A stretch of 64,000 nucleotides of DNA from Nitzschia sp. DOCU1 (Eukaryota; Bacillariophyta; Bacillariophyceae; Bacillariales; Bacillariaceae). Below the pieces are notes generated by a model. It saw only the letters and a list, made by a program, of their open reading frames with translations. It did no database searches and was not told the origin of the DNA. Below, one piece after another: positions 24,183 through 33,358 of the stretch. The position numbers were made by a program, and so were the translations under genes. The DNA is taken from NCBI GenBank assembly GCA_951394045.1, contig OX595994.1, positions 930,001-994,000 on the forward strand, written 5' to 3'. How positions within the stretch are numbered: position 1 is the first letter of the stretch; each line of letters starts with the position of its first letter.

Positions 24183-24588
24183 GACTTTCTTCGGTAGTCT
24201 ACAGTAGGCTGCCGTTCTACACCAGTAGTGCTGCTACAACAACAAGAAAAACATAATGCTACTAGTACTACTAGCTAGGAGTGCTGCTGGTACCATAGCT
24301 AGTCGAAGGAGTACCCCACCAGGGGATGTACTACTCTAGCAGGTAGCACCAGCACTAATCCTCGTTCGGTCGTCCTCGGCCATCCGCGTCATCATCGTCT
24401 TCGTCCTGATCTCGCTGCCGCTCCCATCACCAGCACGACGAGCATACTCATCAGCACCAGTAGTAGTAGAAGCTAGTATTATAATAGCTATTATTCCTTG
24501 AGCTACTGCTACTTTTTCCACCTAATAGAGTATAGCCAAATTTTTAGCCAGAGTCATGGTTCGATGTCTTCTCCCACGAACTATTTAG
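24183..24588. other. CTA/CAG-rich low-complexity intergenic DNA
   Basis: Stretch of imperfect CTA, TAG and CAG trinucleotides (for example at 24255-24285 and 24450-24480) between paralogue A and the first inverted-repeat element. No coding potential seen. Confidence 0.5.
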
Positions 24589-24755
24589 CCATAAGTTCTT
24601 CCGCGCAGACGCGAGGCCTCATTTCCAAAAATAGGGCGCACTCACGATAACTCGTGTTGTACGCAAAAATAAAAGTACACTCGGATAACACGAGTTATCG
24701 CGCGGCGCAAGGTTTTTGGAAATGAGGCCTCGCGTCTGCGCGGAAGAGCTTATGG
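24589..24755. repeat. Long inverted repeat (foldback/MITE-like)
   Basis: Arms 24589-24658 and 24687-24755 are inverted copies separated by a 28 bp loop. The outer 40 bp or so (CCATAAG-T/C-TCTTCCGCGCAGACG and onward to ATTTCCAAAAA) are almost perfect. The inner part matches again at GATAACTCGTGTT after a short mismatched stretch. A transcript would fold into one long hairpin. No coding sequence. Consistent with a foldback element or non-autonomous DNA transposon; no clear target-site duplication found. Confidence 0.8.
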
Positions 24756-24819
24756 TAATATCCAGAGTACGTAATACCCGGTTAGCAGAACCAGCAGCAG
24801 GATTGGGTTTCATTTAGAA

Positions 24820-25060
24820 ATAAAATACTCGCAACGCGAGCCGGTCGAAATTTTTACATATTGTTTTCAAGCCGGCTGACGGAAGTTTCAGTCACAATTA
24901 CGAAAAATTTTACATAGTGTTTTCGATAAAATACTCGCAACGCGAACCGGTCGAATTTTTACATAGTGTTTTCCAGCCGGCTGACGGAAGTTTTAGTCAC
25001 AATTACGAAAAAATTTACATAGTGTTTTCGTTCCTGCTGAGGCAGCGGAAGTTTCAGTCA
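24820..25060. repeat. Tandem repeat, 106 bp unit
   Basis: Two copies start at 24820 and 24926 (each ATAAAATACTCGCAACGCGA...) and share the later blocks CCGGCTGACGGAAGTTT and TTACATAGTGTTTTCG. A partial third copy retains GGAAGTTTCAGTCACAAT near 25047-25063. Sits between two inverted-repeat elements, so it may be part of a larger composite repeat. Confidence 0.75.
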
Positions 25061-25063
25061 CAA

Positions 25064-25697
25064 TGGAGCGCTCCCAAAACGCAAATTGCGTCGGCGCGAC
25101 GCAATTTGCGCGACGCAATTTGCGTCACGCAGACTGGTCGTCCCAGTCAAATGCGTCACGGCGACGCAATTTGCGAGACCCCCCCCCCCCCCTCTCGCAA
25201 ATTGCGTCGGCCGACGCAAATTGCGACACCGCGTAAAAACACGCGATAAATTGCTCCACCGCCGTAGCAACCATCCATTTCACCTCTACAAAATGACAAA
25301 ACCACAAGCTCTCTCCTTCAACAACACCGCATCATCATCACTACGACCAAACTTCTTAGTAAGCAGTAACTAGTAACAACTAAGGTGCCCAGCAGTCACA
25401 AAAAGATCCTATGCGACTTAGTAAGCAGTAACCAATAAAGTGTGCAGTGACAACAACAACAAACGACGGCAACATACACCCACTTCTTCAACAACAAAGT
25501 TGAGGAAAGTAAAAGCTGGGTGTTACTTGTTGAATCCATGGTCTTGTTGATAGTTGTTGTCGTAGTATTTTATTTGCGTCATGGTGTCGCAATTTGCGAT
25601 GACCTTTTGGGGCCCCGACATGCGCACAATTTGGGTCGCGCAAATTGCGCGACACAAATTGCGTCGCCGACGCAATTTGCGTTTTGGGAGTGCTCCA
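25064..25697. mobile_element. Non-autonomous inverted-repeat element built of GACGCAATTTGCGTC palindromes
   Basis: Ends are inverted: the left starts TGGAGCGCTCCCAAAACGCA and the right, read on the other strand, TGGAGCACTCCCAAAACGCA. About 60 bp of each terminus match. Both arms are packed with the 11-mer palindromic core CGCAATTTGCG or CGCAAATTGCG (about six on the left to 25225, about four on the right from 25588). A poly-C run of about 16 bases lies at 25179-25192. The interior contains duplicated CTTAGTAAGCAGTAAC and CAA-rich sequence but no credible gene. Resembles a MITE. It ends about 140 bp upstream of the first RING gene. Confidence 0.75.
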
Positions 25698-25834
25698 ATA
25701 ACGGATCACAGACCCGTGCTGAAGACGTGCCAGGGTCGCAACCTCTAATTTGGTTCCTTTGTCTCATTTTCTCATCGGACGATCTTGCGTTTCTTCAATG
25801 AACCATAACTTTTGAACGAAAGAGGGTTTGTACA

Positions 25835-26731
25835 ATGATCCAACGTCATTCTCGAATCTCTTCACTATGCAATCAGGGGCTGTCTCCTTCTCGTGGCGCA
25901 GCAGCAACAACAGAAGAACAACTATCACACTCCTATCCGGGTTGGCAACAGGATGTCCTCGAGCAGGTCCAAAGAAGCGGTGGCTGTGAATTTGCAGTTG
26001 CACAGAGAAACATTGCTATGGATGGCAAACAAGTTAGATTTGAACGAAATATGCGGGCGCTTCAAGACCTTCAACCCTTGCTGTCGTACCCGGACTGGCA
26101 ACATGACTACGAACAGGCCCAAATTATGTTGTTTACTACAACACCAGGTTTTGCACTCCACGCCAAGATTCGAGAAATGAAGATCAAGAATGATCAATGG
26201 GAGCAAGAATCATTCCCATTATCTTGTTGTTATGACGGCGAAGGGAGCAATAGCAGTAGCCGGACGGTCTTGAGTGACACTAGTAGCCGGTCGGACCTAT
26301 CGACTCCGGAGGCAGTGGAACTTATTGCCAAGAGGGTTTGTGCTTTGTCAACATCTAGAATTACTCTTCGACGCACCTCAAGAGTAGGGGGAAATCTTGC
26401 CGATTTACCCACAACCCCGAACAGCACAGATGATTCCACTGTCTCCATTCAGAGTACTTCATCCGGCTTTGCCCGCACAAACAGACGATACTTGAGGAAA
26501 TCAGACGCAAGCCAAACAGTCCTCGCGGCTCCAGCTCCAGCTCCACCTTCAGCGAACTTTGGTGATTGCGTCGTTTGCTTAGACAACAGGCGTCAAATCG
26601 CCATGGTCCCATGTGGTCACCTGTGCCTTTGCAGAGTCTGCGCCCATCAACTCCAAAGGGACCGTTCCACCTCCAAATGTCCCATTTGCAACGTGCTGGT
26701 CCATTCCACTATGCAGATATTTCTTTCGTAG
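25835..26731 (+). CDS. RING-finger protein, tandem copy 1
   Basis: 298 residues, intronless. The C-terminal RING (about 248-290) reads CVVCLDNRRQIAMVPCGHLC, then LCRVCAHQL and CPICN, the C3HC5-like form seen in mahogunin, MUL1 and IAP proteins, so ubiquitin-ligase activity is likely but inferred. The N-terminal half has a motif of the form S-Y-P-x-W-Q-x-D-x-x-E-x-x-Q twice (HSYPGWQQDVLEQVQ, LSYPDWQHDYEQAQ). The centre is Ser/Thr-rich. The gene is duplicated in tandem with the next gene, with homology extending into both flanks. An inverted-repeat element lies immediately upstream. Confidence 0.8.
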   Translation: MIQRHSRISSLCNQGLSPSRGAAATTEEQLSHSYPGWQQDVLEQVQRSGGCEFAVAQRNIAMDGKQVRFERNMRALQDLQPLLSYPDWQHDYEQAQIMLFTTTPGFALHAKIREMKIKNDQWEQESFPLSCCYDGEGSNSSSRTVLSDTSSRSDLSTPEAVELIAKRVCALSTSRITLRRTSRVGGNLADLPTTPNSTDDSTVSIQSTSSGFARTNRRYLRKSDASQTVLAAPAPAPPSANFGDCVVCLDNRRQIAMVPCGHLCLCRVCAHQLQRDRSTSKCPICNVLVHSTMQIFLS

Positions 26732-27115
26732 ATCGATAACTAAAATCGGGTATAAAACGTCCTGTCCGTTCTTGTCGATAATGTAGAGGAACGACTACAG
26801 TGCCGTTTTCAAGGGGCAACAAATGGATACAAATGCTCGGCACCTATCGTCGTCGGGCTAGTGGCGGCCCGTGAGCAGTCGTAACAGTATTGTACCCAGG
26901 TAGTAACGCAATCAGCGATACGACGTCGGTTGGGTTGTTCGATTCCATTGAGTCGAACAGCTTCCGAGTCGTGTCGGCATCACCTTCCGATCGTACGACA
27001 TACATTGCAGACGTGCCATTTCCCCATGTGTTTCAATAATAGTACCTTTACCATTCGAAGATCTTGTGTTATACGTCGAGGACCCATATTTTTTAACAAA
27101 AGAGTGCTTGTGCAA
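26732..27115. other. Spacer between duplicated RING genes
   Basis: 384 bp. Holds the 3' flank of copy 1 (GGATACAAATGCTCGGCACC at 26825, repeated after copy 2) and the promoter of copy 2. The frame of copy 2 is open from 26930, but the paralogous start is 27116. Confidence 0.5.
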
Positions 27116-28027
27116 ATGTCCCGACGGCAATTTCGTATCTTTCCATTCTGGAACCAGAGGCTGTCTGCACCTTCTCGAGGCGCAGCAGCAACAGAAGAAC
27201 TGCCATTCACTTCTCCGGCGGGCTTGCAAGAGGATGCCGAGCAGCTCCAAAGCCGTGACGCAGCAATTATAGAACCGATATACTCTTATCCAGGATGGCA
27301 AGAGGATTTCGAGAAGTTCCAAAGCGGCGACTATGGATTTGCAGCTGGACAAAGGAACTTTCTTATGGACGGCAAACAAGCGAGATTCGAAATAAATGTA
27401 CGGGCGCTTCAAGACCTTCAAACCCTGCTTTCGTATCCGGACTGGCAGGATGACTACGAAGAAGCCCAGGTGATGCTGTTCACCAAGGCACCAGGTTATG
27501 CCTTCCAAGCCAAGATTCGGGCAATGAAGATCAGGAACGCACGATGGGAGGAAGAATTATTCCCATTCTCTGATGACGAATTGAGTGACACAACGGATCT
27601 CGCCATTCCGGAGCCAGTGAATCATATTGCCGAGAGTACTGGTGGGTTGTCAACGTCTAGGATTACCCTCCGACGCATCTCAAGGGTAGGGGAAAATCTC
27701 GTTGATTTATCCACAACTCCAAACACCACAGATGATTCCACCGGATACATTCAGGGCACGTCTCCCGACTTCGCCCGCACAGACAGACGCAGCTTGTGGA
27801 CACTGGATGCAAGCCAAATAGATGTTGCGGCTCAAGCTCAAACTTCAACAAACTTTGGTGACTGCGTCGTTTGCCTCGAAACAGGACGCCAAATCGCAAT
27901 GGTCCCATGTGGTCACCTCTGCCTTTGCAGAGTCTGTGCCAATCGACTTCAAAGGGAACGTTCCATCTCCAAATGCCCCATTTGTAAGGAACGCGTCAGA
28001 TCGACCATTAAGATATTTATCTCGTAG
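27116..28027 (+). CDS. RING-finger protein, tandem copy 2
   Basis: 303 residues from ATG 27116, chosen because it aligns with the start of copy 1 (both after an AAAGAGNGNTTGT leader). Same layout: three versions of the W-Q-x-D motif (a degenerate PAGLQEDAEQLQ, then YSYPGWQEDFEKFQ and LSYPDWQDDYEEAQ), a Ser/Thr-rich middle, and a C-terminal RING with CVVCLETGRQIAMVPCGHLC, LCRVCANRL and CPICK. It therefore carries one more N-terminal repeat than copy 1. Zinc ligands are intact. Substrates unknown. Divergence from copy 1 is clear, so the duplication is not recent. Confidence 0.8.
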   Translation: MSRRQFRIFPFWNQRLSAPSRGAAATEELPFTSPAGLQEDAEQLQSRDAAIIEPIYSYPGWQEDFEKFQSGDYGFAAGQRNFLMDGKQARFEINVRALQDLQTLLSYPDWQDDYEEAQVMLFTKAPGYAFQAKIRAMKIRNARWEEELFPFSDDELSDTTDLAIPEPVNHIAESTGGLSTSRITLRRISRVGENLVDLSTTPNTTDDSTGYIQGTSPDFARTDRRSLWTLDASQIDVAAQAQTSTNFGDCVVCLETGRQIAMVPCGHLCLCRVCANRLQRERSISKCPICKERVRSTIKIFIS

Positions 28028-28907
28028 ATCCATCAAATTCGTGTAAAGGTCGGCCCATTTTTGTCCACGTACACGAACGACCAAAATGCAGTTCTCAAGG
28101 GGCAGCGTCGAACATACCAATGGATACAAATGCTCGGCACCTATCGTCGTCCTGCTAGTGGCTTCCGGTGATCAATAAAGTGATGTTCGCATTCCGGTAG
28201 AGGTGGTATAAGATCATGCATCGTACTTTCGTCCCTCTGAAGAGCCGACAGGAGGAGACGATGAACTACCATAGGCAACAGGCGAGCTCGCTCGATCGAG
28301 TCAAATCGTCGATCTTGTTGTCGGGAAGCATCTTTCCCGTTCCCGCGAACCATTCTCTCGCGAGAAACGAAGAGACCTTCTCATCGTCGATTTTGTTCTT
28401 CCGGCAGCGTCTGACACGAGTTCATCCGATGACCGACTCGAGACCGTTTTTCATAGGGTTCGGCGTCAAACCTTCGTCTTTGATTGGCTGAAATGTGTCG
28501 TATCGTATATCTCGCTCGTTGGTCGTGACAATCGGTCCCGAACTTTAATGTACCGCTGTAAAATTCTACATACGTAACGTTCCTACTACTTTCACGTAGG
28601 TGGGTTCGTTGAAAATGTATAGGATTCTTTAAGGACCAATCCGTGCCGTCTCGATTTACATACGGCCCCCTTGAACCAGTACTTAGGGGCTCGACATGAA
28701 CGATACAATCCAGTCCGGCAGGGACCATATTTCACTCGTTTCTCTAACAGACAGCGACTGGTACTCAAACCAACGGAGGTTTACGTACAATAAAACCGCC
28801 TTTCCCCGGCACAGACGCGAGCCGCGTTGTTTCCGCGGGTCGTTCGCTCGGGCACTCGCATAAATTCTGTGCATACTCGCAATTTTCACGCGTAAAAATC
28901 ATCCACC
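28028..28907. other. Intergenic, 0.9 kb
   Basis: After the conserved flank of the RING duplication (to about 28151) only short unsupported frames occur. The last 100 bp lead into the gene at 28908 (AATCATCCACCATGACG). Confidence 0.4.
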
Positions 28908-29614
28908 ATGACGATCAAAGTAGAAAGAGAGGCACTCATCTCTGTCTTGAGCCGAGCTCCTTCATGGACGTTATCAACAACGATATCCTCTGAAGATGAA
29001 GAGTTTGTTGTAGTTAACCTTCCAGACAAGCCATGTGTTGACTCCGGATTTCTACGGTGTTCATCGTACACGGACGATGAAGACTCTTTATGTACTTCCT
29101 CAACCTCATCGCTCTCGACTGATGACTCTTCCGCAGTCGAGCGTCGGGTGTCTTTTGCCCCAACCCTTGTTACTGATTCATTCACGAGACCATATACATC
29201 CAGAGAGGATGTTCCAGCACTCTTTTACTCCATCGAGGAGACCAACAGGTAAGCGCTCGCTAATCCGCAGTACTTATTGTACGTGAATGCTACGATCCGC
29301 GACTCACCGCCCGTATTCTTTATCGTTGCGTTATTAGGTTTCGTCAGGAGTATCGCCTCGAAAGAAAGCTTCTTTCCGAGCTCTCTATCGACCCGGACGC
29401 TCTTCCACTGGAAAGCGATCTGAGTGACCTTATTTGCAACCCCCCCAGCCGGCGCTCGCCGCTGGGGAGACACAGCATATCCCGCGTAGTCGTCCTGCAT
29501 AATGACAAGTTGGAAACTTTCGTAGAACCTGTTGCGGCTCCCAAGGAACCGCAGCTTGATGATTTCTCCTTTGATAATGATGCATTCTGGTCCGGAAGTT
29601 TGACGTGGTACTAG
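28908..29614 (+). CDS. Unknown acidic/Ser-rich protein with RVSF motif
   Basis: Two exons, 28908-29248 and 29338-29614, intron 89 bp (GTAAGC...TTATTAG), 205 residues. Exon 1 is rich in Ser, Thr, Asp and Glu and ends with ERRVSFAPTLV, matching the R-V-x-F docking motif used to bind protein phosphatase 1. Exon 2 encodes EETNR|FRQEYRLERKLL and a C-terminus with alternating acidic and aromatic residues (DDFSFDNDAFWSGSLTWY). No domain, signal or membrane segment. The VSF-type motif followed by E-x-Y-R-x-E occurs in many small diatom proteins of unknown role; phosphatase binding is inference. Confidence 0.7.
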
Positions 29615-30270
29615 CACCGCAAGGCTTTTGCCGCAGTTCAAACTTCTGTGATTCATTTTGTTTGAAAGTGTTCCTTCTGGGGTTCACGGCAGAGGCATAA
29701 TATCATTTGGAGAATAGTCAAACGGGGAAGGTTTCAAAAGGTTTTTGATGGAGGAATTGTAATGGACTTTTTGGGACTGCTCGGGCATGCGCTTGTATCA
29801 TACTCGACAATGTTTGGCTAGTGGGGGATTATGCTTCTGTATACTGGATTTCGTAAGCTACATACTCGCAGAATGATTGCTTCATTCTGTTTTCATTCAA
29901 GACGGATCACCGATACTGCAACGCGGTGTAATGTCTTGTGTACTTTTGTACCATAAAATAATAGACTTGGGAACAATATTTTCATCCGTTTGTATCCGTC
30001 GTTTGCTTCATGCCACCTTTGCCTGAGTTCTTTGTTAAGATCCTGTCCAGCGTCGTCCCTTGGAGTGAGCTCACTTATTCTCGGGAACCAGAGTGAGCAG
30101 TCAACTCTCCAATGAAAACCACATCCTTTTGCACGTTCGGCAGGATGACACAGCGCTAGCATGTCCTATGATTCCCTGAACACTGAATTCCAAAGGACTT
30201 TGATACTGGACGCAATGCACTGTAGCGCTACGGTTTCAAAACTGCTATACCGAGCTAGCTATTTAGTTTT
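29615..30270. other. Convergent intergenic region
   Basis: About 650 bp between the 3' ends of the RVSF protein gene and PI31. No coding or RNA feature recognised. Confidence 0.4.
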
Positions 30271-31728
30271 CTAGGAAAACATGTTATCGCTTCCACCAAA
30301 CGCGTTGGGTGGGGGCAAGTGATCCGGATTGGGTTCACCCGTGCGGCTGGGACGATTCGAACGTCGGGGTCCTCCCGGTGGGCCTCCCCCATTAGGAAAA
30401 TCAATAGCATCAGGGTAGATTGGGTCAAAACGTGGTTGCATGCTTCCAGGGCCTCCAAACGGAATACCATTCATCGGTCCCCCGATCATTCCTCCATCGG
30501 GGCCGCCCCGGAACAATGGATGATTGGGTCCCATGAGATTACCGCCCATGCGTCCATTACCTGCAGAGGGGAAGCGAGGGTCTCGGAGACCTGCTGGGGC
30601 CAAATCACCCACAAAGTCACCACCACCCATGGACAAGGGGTTAATACCCGGAAAGGCCTCGCCTAGTGTCGAAGGGACTTGGAATTGAAAATTTGGCTTT
30701 CTATTGTAACCACCAATGGGTGGGATTTCCACCGGTTGATCCGGAACGAAATCCGACTTGCGGATACTATTTGCAACCACGGTATTGTCCACATAGGGAA
30801 CAGATGTTGTTGATGCTTGCTGGCTCATTTCCTCGTCCAGAATGGGCCCTAGATCAAAGGTACGGCAGAAATTTGTCAACAGTTGTGCCAGAGACTTGTA
30901 ATGCAGGGCCGGGGATACGGTGGGCGATGCCTTTTGAGCGGCGTTCCATGAATCAAGATTCACATGGTCGCGTAGAGAAAAGGTTAATGTTTGACTGGAT
31001 GGCTCCTTGCTGCTAGCAGGCTGAAGTCGGACCGTAAGATTGTCGTCGCTTTGTTCCACCAACAACACCATTGCGCCACTACCATTTTTACGATACCTTA
31101 GCGCGATTTTGTCTGGCTTGGCATCCCAGGATGTAGGCAGAAACTGATGACTGGGTAATTCACGAACGGGAGGAGCGAATCCCCCCTTGAGGGCAGATTC
31201 GTCTTCGGGAACTCCGGTGCAACTAAATCCTAGATACGAGGACCGTAGGGACGCATGAAACACAACCGCAATCGCTGCTACCGGAGACTTGACTTTTGCC
31301 TTGTGTTCCGAAAGAGCATCAATAGCAACTTTAGCGAGTGTCTTTCCCAGATAACTGGTTTGATCTTCAACAGAGTCCTTCTCTTCCTTGTCCTCGACGT
31401 CTTGCCACTCCATCATTTCGTCTGTGGAATCTTCTGTCCGCGCTGGAGGAGAGGAAGACCGACTGTCTACTACCACCACACTATCTTCCAGATTGACAGT
31501 TTCCGAATTCGCTGTTGTAGCGCTCGTCTTGTTTTGAGCCGCAAACTTCATGTGCAGCTTGCGGTCACGTTCCAGACGCTGTTGTTCTTTTTCAATAGCT
31601 AGAATGGCAGCTTTGATCGCCGGATGGTCCGCAGAAACCAGAGGGCAGTCTAGCAGATATTTCTTAACTTTTTCAAAGTCTTCATTGCCATCATTATCAG
31701 TCTTCATCTTCTTATTAGTTGTCGACAT
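30271..31728 (-). CDS. PSMF1: Proteasome regulator PI31 (PSMF1-like)
   Basis: Intronless, 485 residues, longer than animal PI31 (about 270) because of an acidic Ser-rich insert near residues 70-125. The first part up to about residue 300 corresponds to the FP (Fbxo7/PI31) fold, with SYLGKTLAKVAIDAL and the RSSYLGFSC stretch. The C-terminal third is the Gly/Pro-rich PI31 tail: GDLAPAGLRDPRFP, GGNLMGPNHPLFRGG, and the hallmark QPRFDPIYP near residue 435, followed by a Pro/Arg end. In other eukaryotes this tail enters and inhibits the 20S proteasome, and PI31 also adapts proteasomes to motors. Head-to-head with a proteasome beta-type gene 455 bp away. Confidence 0.85.
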   Translation of the reverse strand: MSTTNKKMKTDNDGNEDFEKVKKYLLDCPLVSADHPAIKAAILAIEKEQQRLERDRKLHMKFAAQNKTSATTANSETVNLEDSVVVVDSRSSSPPARTEDSTDEMMEWQDVEDKEEKDSVEDQTSYLGKTLAKVAIDALSEHKAKVKSPVAAIAVVFHASLRSSYLGFSCTGVPEDESALKGGFAPPVRELPSHQFLPTSWDAKPDKIALRYRKNGSGAMVLLVEQSDDNLTVRLQPASSKEPSSQTLTFSLRDHVNLDSWNAAQKASPTVSPALHYKSLAQLLTNFCRTFDLGPILDEEMSQQASTTSVPYVDNTVVANSIRKSDFVPDQPVEIPPIGGYNRKPNFQFQVPSTLGEAFPGINPLSMGGGDFVGDLAPAGLRDPRFPSAGNGRMGGNLMGPNHPLFRGGPDGGMIGGPMNGIPFGGPGSMQPRFDPIYPDAIDFPNGGGPPGGPRRSNRPSRTGEPNPDHLPPPNAFGGSDNMFS

Positions 31729-32183
31729 TCTTCTATTTGTTTCGTTTGCAATCGTATGCCTTCCTTGAAAGGATCATGGAAGCAGAAGGGCATGTGTAGG
31801 ATCCGCCGCACAATCTCTACCATGGGAACCCCTTCCCAAGCAGAGACTTCCTTTCCCGCGGTGTGCGGTGCGCTGTGGGCATCAAACGTGCATGCGCACA
31901 AGGTATGTTGGAGCATTTGTATAGTAGGTCGTATGATAGCATGGCGCACTCGCCTGGATCAGCTTTTTCCATCGTCCTTTTTTGACGCCATCACGACGAG
32001 CCACGATGACGGTGTTGTGTCGATGGTCAATCTCTCTCGTAGGGTGCAATCACAAAGATCTTGCTCACACCACTTGACTATTTACTCCCTTATTACTGCA
32101 GTTGTCAATATTCTTGAAACCTTTGAGTTGTTTTTATCCGAAGTGTTCCGTCATTTACAAGGCTGAACGAGAAAAAGATCAGC
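31729..32183. promoter_or_regulatory. Divergent promoter region, PI31 / proteasome beta
   Basis: 455 bp between the start codons of two functionally related genes, PI31 (minus) and the proteasome beta-4-like gene (plus). It must contain both promoters, and shared control is plausible. No specific element is recognised. Confidence 0.5.
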
Positions 32184-33125
32184 ATGCCGTTACGACGCTG
32201 GATCTATGGTCGTCCCTCAATGATTGTGACCACTACTACAATGCTTGCAATCTTGGCGTGCCAGGTTTCCATGGTGGCCGCTTCACAGGCGGCTGGAACA
32301 GAAACCTTGATTGGAATTGTCGGCAAGGATTTTATTTTGCTCGGTGCCGATTCCAGCGTTTCACAAGGATATGCTTTGGCAGCCTCCAATCGCGACAAGA
32401 TTGCGCATTTGGTGGAACCATTTTTGGACAATGACGATGAACGAACGACGACGACGACATCACAACAACAACAACAGCAAGCGATTGTGGCGGCAGTGGC
32501 GGGGGATGTGGCAACTTCGGATCGTTTGATTCGAATGCTACAAGCCTATGCCACCATTCATGAATACGAGGCAGGACTGGGCTGCGACGTTCGATTCGTA
32601 GATGCTGCCACACCAAAAGTGTCCAATGTCGTGGTAGAACCAGGAATGACGGTGGAGGCCATGGCCTACTTGGCGCGATCCACACTCTCCGCGTCGCGGC
32701 CTGGGAGTAACGTTTGTCTTTTGATTGCCGGCATGATGCTTTCGATGCCAGACGACCCAAAATTTCTTTCCGGTCGAGTCCAACAACAAGTTCAACAAGC
32801 ATGGAAGAATGGTGGCACCAAAGATGATTCCAAAGAGCTGACAGAAAAAGACCTGGAATCCTCCGAGCTTGTATTACGCCCACATTTGTATTGGTTGGAT
32901 GAATTCGGTTCCTTGCAAAAGATTCAATATGGAGCACATGGTCTTGGATCGAATTTGTGTTTGAGTGTACTCGATCAGGGATACTCTCCCGACATGACCC
33001 TGGAAGAAGCTACTAGTTTACTTCAAGATTGTTTTCAGCAACTTCGGACGCGCTTTTTGATCAACTCGCCCCAACCGCCCTGTATCAAATGCGTCAATGC
33101 CAACGGAATACGATTGATTCGATAG
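32184..33125 (+). CDS. Proteasome subunit beta-4 (PSMB2-type)-like, with signal-peptide-like N-terminus
   Basis: 313 residues. TETLIGIVGKDFILLGADSS and NRDKI mark the proteasome beta fold of the PSMB2 group. The C-terminus QLRTRFLINSP...ANGIRLI matches the PSMB2 tail, and GLGSNLCLSVLDQGY the G-x-G-x-x-L-x-L-S-x-L-D core. PSMB2 lacks a catalytic Thr, so a structural role is expected. Oddities: an insert with runs of Thr and Gln (TTTTTSQQQQQQ), a longer central region than usual, and about 35 residues ahead of the conserved start that read as a signal peptide (basic MPLRRWIYGR, hydrophobic MLAILACQV, then SMVAASQA). An internal ATG at 32271 would give a near-canonical N-terminus and is the alternative start. 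Confidence 0.82.
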   Translation: MPLRRWIYGRPSMIVTTTTMLAILACQVSMVAASQAAGTETLIGIVGKDFILLGADSSVSQGYALAASNRDKIAHLVEPFLDNDDERTTTTTSQQQQQQAIVAAVAGDVATSDRLIRMLQAYATIHEYEAGLGCDVRFVDAATPKVSNVVVEPGMTVEAMAYLARSTLSASRPGSNVCLLIAGMMLSMPDDPKFLSGRVQQQVQQAWKNGGTKDDSKELTEKDLESSELVLRPHLYWLDEFGSLQKIQYGAHGLGSNLCLSVLDQGYSPDMTLEEATSLLQDCFQQLRTRFLINSPQPPCIKCVNANGIRLIR

Positions 33126-33358
33126 GAGTCCAAAGAAGCGGCGAATCCAGCTTTTTGGGGATGCTGCATTCGTGTTTGTGCCAAACAGAACGTTCATCCG
33201 CTCCCCCAACATACTTGACTTGTGTATTTTAGGTCTTAGAGACTGGCATGGTCGATTTCGGGCAACAGCACGGGATACGCCTCTCTCTGCCGGCGCAATT
33301 GCTGGTAGACATCAGAAAGCACTATAAGTCAAACTATTTTAAACAGTAGTTCTCTCCA

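Larger units (their letters stand above)
25778..28151 (+). repeat. Tandem duplication of a ~1.3 kb RING gene unit
   Basis: Units of about 1.28-1.30 kb: 25778-26854 and about 27055-28151. Besides the coding homology, the upstream CGATCTTG-type leader and the downstream ATGGATACAAATGCTCGGCA block (26823 and 28120) are shared, showing that the duplication included regulatory flanks. Confidence 0.75.

Noticed and set aside
25064..25697. Regularly recurring 11-mers that could suggest a CRISPR array
   Set aside because: Eukaryotic context, palindromic units with irregular short spacing, inverted termini and no cas genes.
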